64,000 nt of DNA from Variovorax gracilis (GTDB taxonomy: Bacteria; Pseudomonadota; Gammaproteobacteria; Burkholderiales; Burkholderiaceae_C): the NCBI RefSeq assembly GCF_030317115.1, contig NZ_JASZYF010000026.1, positions 1 to 64,000 on the forward strand, written 5' to 3'. The notes beneath the pieces were generated by a model that was given only the letters and a program-made list of their open reading frames with translations, did no database searches and was not told the origin of the DNA. Positions 63,656 to 64,000 of the stretch are shown here, one piece after another; position 1 is the first letter of the stretch; each line of letters opens with the position of its first letter. Made by a program: the position numbers and the translations under genes.

Positions 63656-64000
63656 GCTTCCTGTCCGGGGCGGGGCTCGAAGGCCATTTCCCAGAAGGTC
63701 CGGGGATTGAAGGACAGCACCGCCGTCAGGAGCACAGTCAGCCCGCAGAAGGCCCAGAGCGCCGGACCCGGTATGACCTGCGCCATGCTGCTCAGCTTGA
63801 TGATCGCCACCAGCACCCCCAGCAGGAACACTTCCACCATGCCCCAGGGCCGCAGCGCCTGCAACGCATTCACGAGGATGACGAACCCGGCCGGCCGGCG
63901 TTCGTACGCCATGGGCACGAGAAGATAGAACAGGATGCACAGCTGCATCAGGGGAAAAAGGATGGTGGTTGCGAGGACCAGCAGTGCAACCGGTGACATG
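63652..64000 (-). CDS. pqiA: Paraquat-inducible protein A, first half, partial at window end
   Basis: The window holds the last 115 or so residues of the first PqiA gene; the true start lies beyond base 64000. The membrane segments and the C-terminal block AVLSFNPRTFWEMAFEPRPG match PqiA, and the frame stays open to the edge. The ATG at 63997-63999 is internal to the family fold and is not the start. Its stop overlaps the second PqiA gene by ATGA. Confidence 0.88.
   Translation of the reverse strand, partial: MSPVALLVLATTILFPLMQLCILFYLLVPMAYERRPAGFVILVNALQALRPWGMVEVFLLGVLVAIIKLSSMAQVIPGPALWAFCGLTVLLTAVLSFNPRTFWEMAFEPRPGQEA

Overview
The window is GC-rich, densely packed bacterial chromosome. 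Gene content and order point to a betaproteobacterium of the Comamonadaceae, most like Variovorax. This rests on the mltG-tmk-holB-pilZ-tatD order beside ygfZ, an orphan Bug-type (TctC) binding protein, cstA with ybdD and a Cache-domain two-component pair, a cobalt-type nitrile hydratase operon, and a pqi operon with split pqiA. The taxon is inferred from family knowledge; no rRNA or other marker lies in the window. No tRNA, rRNA, CRISPR array, insertion sequence or prophage was recognised.

Layout. 1-8.5 kb: the tail of an alcohol dehydrogenase, a small membrane protein, a secreted tannase/feruloyl esterase, then a tightly packed set of a Tat-lipoprotein tyrosinase, an unknown protein, a DyP-like haem peroxidase and a lipoprotein. 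8.8-11.7 kb: a Kelch/Ig-like lipoprotein and an M48 lipoprotein protease. 11.9-14.4 kb: a LuxR-type regulator and a hybrid sensor kinase. 14.6-17.2 kb: a three-gene unit with a protein carrying an RNA polymerase alpha-CTD-like segment, a gluzincin-like lipoprotein and a secreted protein. 17.2-23.3 kb: housekeeping (ankyrin protein, tatD, pilZ, holB, tmk, mltG; divergent ygfZ and a DUF1697 gene). 23.4-27.8 kb: ybdD, cstA and a two-component system. 27.8-31.7 kb: esterases, a thioesterase-acetyltransferase fusion and an iron-dependent alcohol dehydrogenase. 31.75-32.3 kb: a deletion scar joining the tails of a LysR gene and a class A beta-lactamase gene. 32.3-35.5 kb: orphan TctC and the nitrile hydratase operon. 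35.5-42.6 kb: patatin-like protein, tex, DUF2239-MATE-GST. 42.6-51.5 kb: a six-gene minus-strand redox cassette (catalase-fold protein, DyP-like peroxidase, two unknown proteins, GMC oxidoreductase, RoxA-like dihaem cytochrome c). 51.7-60.1 kb: a Tat-exported SMP-30 protein, MocR regulator and three MFS exporters. 60.1-64 kb: ogt-like alkyltransferase with pqiC, pqiB and the two halves of pqiA.

The most unusual content is the pair of oxidative cassettes at about 2.6-8.5 kb and 42.6-51.5 kb. Each carries a DyP-like peroxidase, and the two enzymes are recognisably paralogous. One is linked to a copper phenol oxidase, the other to a flavin oxidoreductase, a catalase-fold protein that appears to lack the usual distal histidine, and an exported dihaem cytochrome. 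I do not recognise either set as a described pathway. The second clear oddity is the deletion scar at about 31.94 kb, where one event explains two broken genes.
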